A stretch of 64,000 nt of DNA from Sphingobacterium multivorum (GTDB lineage Bacteria > Bacteroidota > Bacteroidia > Sphingobacteriales > Sphingobacteriaceae): positions 1,240,001 to 1,304,000 of the forward strand of contig NZ_UAUU01000011.1 in NCBI RefSeq assembly GCF_900457465.1, read 5' to 3'. Of this stretch, positions 61,994 to 64,000 are shown one piece after another (positions within the stretch are counted from its first letter, which is position 1; each line of letters starts with the position of its first letter). The translations under genes were made by a program, and so were the position numbers. A model generated the notes under the pieces. It saw only the letters and a list, made by a program, of their open reading frames with translations, did no database searches and was not told the origin of the DNA.

Positions 61994-62668
61994 ATGGAAG
62001 CAAATATTAAAGCAGCCGTTGAGGCAGGTATATTAAATTATGGCAAGGTTGATGGGATCTCGACTGCCCCGGAATTTCTTGAAAAGATTATTGCCGTATT
62101 CAATACGGAAGCAAGTTATTTAGAGAAATTAGAACTGTTGGATCAATCTTTTGATGATTATCCACTTTTTGATGAGTTGCGTGAGGTTTATGTAGACCTT
62201 TTACTCATGAACTTTTTCTCCAATGATGTTTTAAAGCTTGAAGATGACTATTTGGATTCCGAGGAATGGGAGGCTATAGAAGATGAAACTATAGATAGGG
62301 GAACAGAATTGTTGAATATTTTTCTTTATTTAGGGGAATGCAAGGACGATGAGATTGAACCTGAATTGGATGATTTCTTAAAGGAATTTTTATTAGTTGA
62401 TGAAGATGAATTTCAGGATGAGCATGAAATTTATGAAGATATCATTGCCAATCAAATTGTAGTAGATAGCCCGTATGCTGAAATTGCAAAAGTAGGAAAA
62501 GGATTAAATCCGAGAAGTGAAGTCTACGAACTTTTTTATCCTATCATGAGCTTCTTTAGTGAGTTGAAACCATCTGAAAAACAATTTGAAGAGTATGCAG
62601 AAGCGTCTTCCAATAAGGCATTTGATATTGCACTTTACCAAATAATTAGTACTTACTATAACAAATAA
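61994..62668 (+). CDS. Acidic cytosolic protein of unknown function
   Basis: A 224-residue, mainly helical and strongly acidic protein without signal peptide or membrane helix. Residues ~85-150 are very rich in Asp and Glu (for example DDEIEPELDD, DEDEFQDE). No family was recognised. It lies 4 bases after the dihydroorotase homologue and 5 bases before the DUF4199 gene, hence the same operon. Confidence 0.7.
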   Translation: MEANIKAAVEAGILNYGKVDGISTAPEFLEKIIAVFNTEASYLEKLELLDQSFDDYPLFDELREVYVDLLLMNFFSNDVLKLEDDYLDSEEWEAIEDETIDRGTELLNIFLYLGECKDDEIEPELDDFLKEFLLVDEDEFQDEHEIYEDIIANQIVVDSPYAEIAKVGKGLNPRSEVYELFYPIMSFFSELKPSEKQFEEYAEASSNKAFDIALYQIISTYYNK

Positions 62669-62673
62669 TTTTT

Positions 62674-63276
62674 ATGGCAGATTCAATCAACCAAAGTAAT
62701 GTAGGATTTGATGCGGTAATTGACAAAAAGAAAAGTATTATTTACGGTGTTATCCTGGGAATAATTTCTTTCATTCTCGGATTAGTCGTCTTGTTTGTTG
62801 TCAAAGACTTAAATTCCTTTTGGGGGGTAATGTCGATGTCATTTATTGTTAATACTGGTCTTTTTGTTATTATTTCTGCGCTTTTCGCTTTCTCTCTTAG
62901 GAAAGCAAATGGCGGATACTGGAATTTTTCTATAGCATTAAAATCCATATTTATGATGCTTGCTATTTCCACTATTATTTCAACAATTGGGACACAGGCG
63001 TATGTTAATTTCATTAATCCAACTTTACAAGAAAAGGTGGTGACACATACAATTAATGTTACAATTGAGTATATGGAAAAGAACAATGTGCCGGATGAGG
63101 TTATCGATTCAAAAATCGCGGAACTTGAAAAGCAAGTTGATGCTATTGGAAAGATAACGCTAGGGCAGGTGCTCAAAGGGTTGGCTATCACGCTGATGTT
63201 TCAATTTGTTTTTGCATTACTATTATCAGCCTTGACAAAACGAGAAAAATTGGTGATCAAACAAGAGACCAATTAG
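62674..63276 (+). CDS. DUF4199 family membrane protein
   Basis: A 200-residue protein with four transmembrane segments (about 22-42, 52-75, 88-108, 168-188) and a soluble loop rich in charged residues between the third and fourth (~110-160). The pattern and neighbours (dihydroorotase homologue before, glycosyltransferase after) match DUF4199 proteins of Bacteroidota. Function unknown. Confidence 0.8.
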   Translation: MADSINQSNVGFDAVIDKKKSIIYGVILGIISFILGLVVLFVVKDLNSFWGVMSMSFIVNTGLFVIISALFAFSLRKANGGYWNFSIALKSIFMMLAISTIISTIGTQAYVNFINPTLQEKVVTHTINVTIEYMEKNNVPDEVIDSKIAELEKQVDAIGKITLGQVLKGLAITLMFQFVFALLLSALTKREKLVIKQETN

Positions 63277-63303
63277 TGTTTAATAAAATAAAATTGACCC
63301 TAT

Positions 63304-63330
63304 AAGGTATTACTGAAAAAGTAATACCTT
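63304..63330 (+). terminator. Hairpin between the DUF4199 and glycosyltransferase genes
   Basis: Arms aaggtattac and gtaatacctt pair over 10 bp. The downstream T-run is interrupted, so termination may be incomplete. Confidence 0.5.
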
Positions 63331-63359
63331 TGTTGGTATTATAATACTACATTTTTAGC

Positions 63360-64000
63360 ATGATTAACATTCACATGGATATTTCTGTTGTTGTTCCTTT
63401 ATTTAATGAAGAAGAATCCTTACCCGAATTGACAGCTTGGATCGACCGCGTTATGGCGGCCAATCATTTTTCCTATGAAATTATTTTAGTTGATGATGGG
63501 AGTAAAGATAATTCTTGGAAAGTTATCGAAGAGTTGAAGTTAAAGAACACGAATATTTCTGCGATAAAGTTCCGACGCAATTACGGAAAATCTGCGGCTT
63601 TAAATGTAGGCTTTGCTGCTGCACAGGGCGATGTGGTTATTACAATGGATGCAGATCTACAGGATAGTCCAGATGAGATTCCTGAACTGTATGATCGGAT
63701 CGTGAATAAGGGAGCGGATTTAGTATCGGGTTGGAAGCAAAAACGCTATGACCCATTGACCAAAACAATCCCAACCAAATTATTCAATGGGGTGACAAGA
63801 TCGATGTCTGGAATTTATAACCTGCATGATTTTAATTGTGGTCTTAAAGCTTATAAAAAAGATGTTGTCAAAAACATCGAAGTTTATGGCGAGATGCATC
63901 GTTATATCCCTGTTATTGCGAAATGGGCAGGATTTACCAATATACAGGAACAGGTAGTACAGCATTACCCACGTAAATATGGTACCACCAAATTTGGCCC
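63360..64000 (+). CDS. Glycosyltransferase family 2 (DPM1/undecaprenyl-phosphate sugar transferase-like), cut by window edge
   Basis: The first 213 residues are in the window and the frame is open at the right edge. The GT-A fold shows VVVPLFNEEESLPEL, ILVDDGSKDNS, the DxD-like MDADLQDSPDEIPEL and, further on, YNLHDFNCGLKAYKK with RYIPVIAKWAGF. This combination is typical of dolichol/undecaprenyl-phosphate mannose or glucose transferases. A second in-frame ATG at 63375 (MDISVVVPLFNEE) may be the true start. Full-length relatives carry C-terminal membrane helices, not visible here. Confidence 0.9.
   Translation, partial: MINIHMDISVVVPLFNEEESLPELTAWIDRVMAANHFSYEIILVDDGSKDNSWKVIEELKLKNTNISAIKFRRNYGKSAALNVGFAAAQGDVVITMDADLQDSPDEIPELYDRIVNKGADLVSGWKQKRYDPLTKTIPTKLFNGVTRSMSGIYNLHDFNCGLKAYKKDVVKNIEVYGEMHRYIPVIAKWAGFTNIQEQVVQHYPRKYGTTKFG

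Overview
This AT-rich window reads as chromosomal core sequence from a Bacteroidota bacterium, most likely Sphingobacteriaceae (Sphingobacterium-like). The evidence is the gene families (DUF3810, DUF2851, DUF4199 and probably DUF4905 proteins, OmpP1/FadL porin, Tat-exported superoxide dismutase), the near absence of Shine-Dalgarno sequences, and promoters of the Bacteroidota type. Seven promoters here share an exact layout, TTG-N20-TAnnTTTG. No prophage, CRISPR array or defence island was seen. The only clear mobile element is one IS110-family insertion sequence.

Layout. 1-2.0 kb: end of carA, then eno. 2.1-8.1 kb: a minus-strand YceH/MFS/DUF72 set and a plus-strand histone-deacetylase-like/nucleoid-associated/DUF3810 set. 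8.1-12 kb: a secreted protein, lpxB, an FtsB/DivIC-like septation protein, a DUF4397 lipoprotein and ykvA. 12.0-13.3 kb: IS110 element with a structured upstream leader that I interpret as a bridge RNA. 13.4-20.4 kb (minus): purH, udk, LysM/RlpA-like protein, DUF4905 protein, OmpP1/FadL porin, Gly/Ser-rich lipoprotein. 20.6-23.8 kb: proS, an NAD-binding epimerase-like protein, a DeoR regulator. 23.9-27.5 kb (minus): agmatine-to-putrescine genes aguA and aguB, then rpoN. 27.9-31.6 kb: class A PBP, a divergent GIY-YIG/XRE-S24 pair. 31.8-36.8 kb: rimP-nusA-infB. 36.8-41.7 kb: VOC protein, old-yellow-enzyme homologue, SDR, NUDIX, pyrE, SRPBCC protein, SOD.

42.0-49.7 kb is a catabolic region. It holds a ferredoxin-type reductase, acetoacetyl-CoA synthetase, an acyl-CoA carboxylase beta subunit, acyl-CoA dehydrogenase, HMG-CoA lyase and enoyl-CoA hydratase. 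Together these fit leucine/isovalerate breakdown to acetyl-CoA and acetoacetate. 49.7-54.9 kb: membrane protein, a GntR/ABC-transporter operon, a LacI regulator. 55.1-55.5 kb: tRNA-Lys with two upstream-mapping tandem 142-bp units that each repeat its 3' end and terminator. 55.6-64 kb: prmC, ribD, DUF2851, ankyrin protein, ubiX, a dihydroorotase homologue, hypothetical and DUF4199 proteins, and the start of a glycosyltransferase.

Three observations stand out. (1) Six genes have a -7 element exactly 4 (once 5) bases before the ATG, which predicts leaderless mRNAs. (2) The IS110 leader folds into two loops that carry matches to the element's own right end and to the right flank of its insertion site, in the positions expected for bridge-RNA guides. 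(3) Seven genes, including the essential infB, are broken only by single-base indels, many in short homopolymers. I take these as sequence errors and not as real pseudogenes. The 'dihydroorotase' also lacks two metal-site residues and may be non-catalytic.
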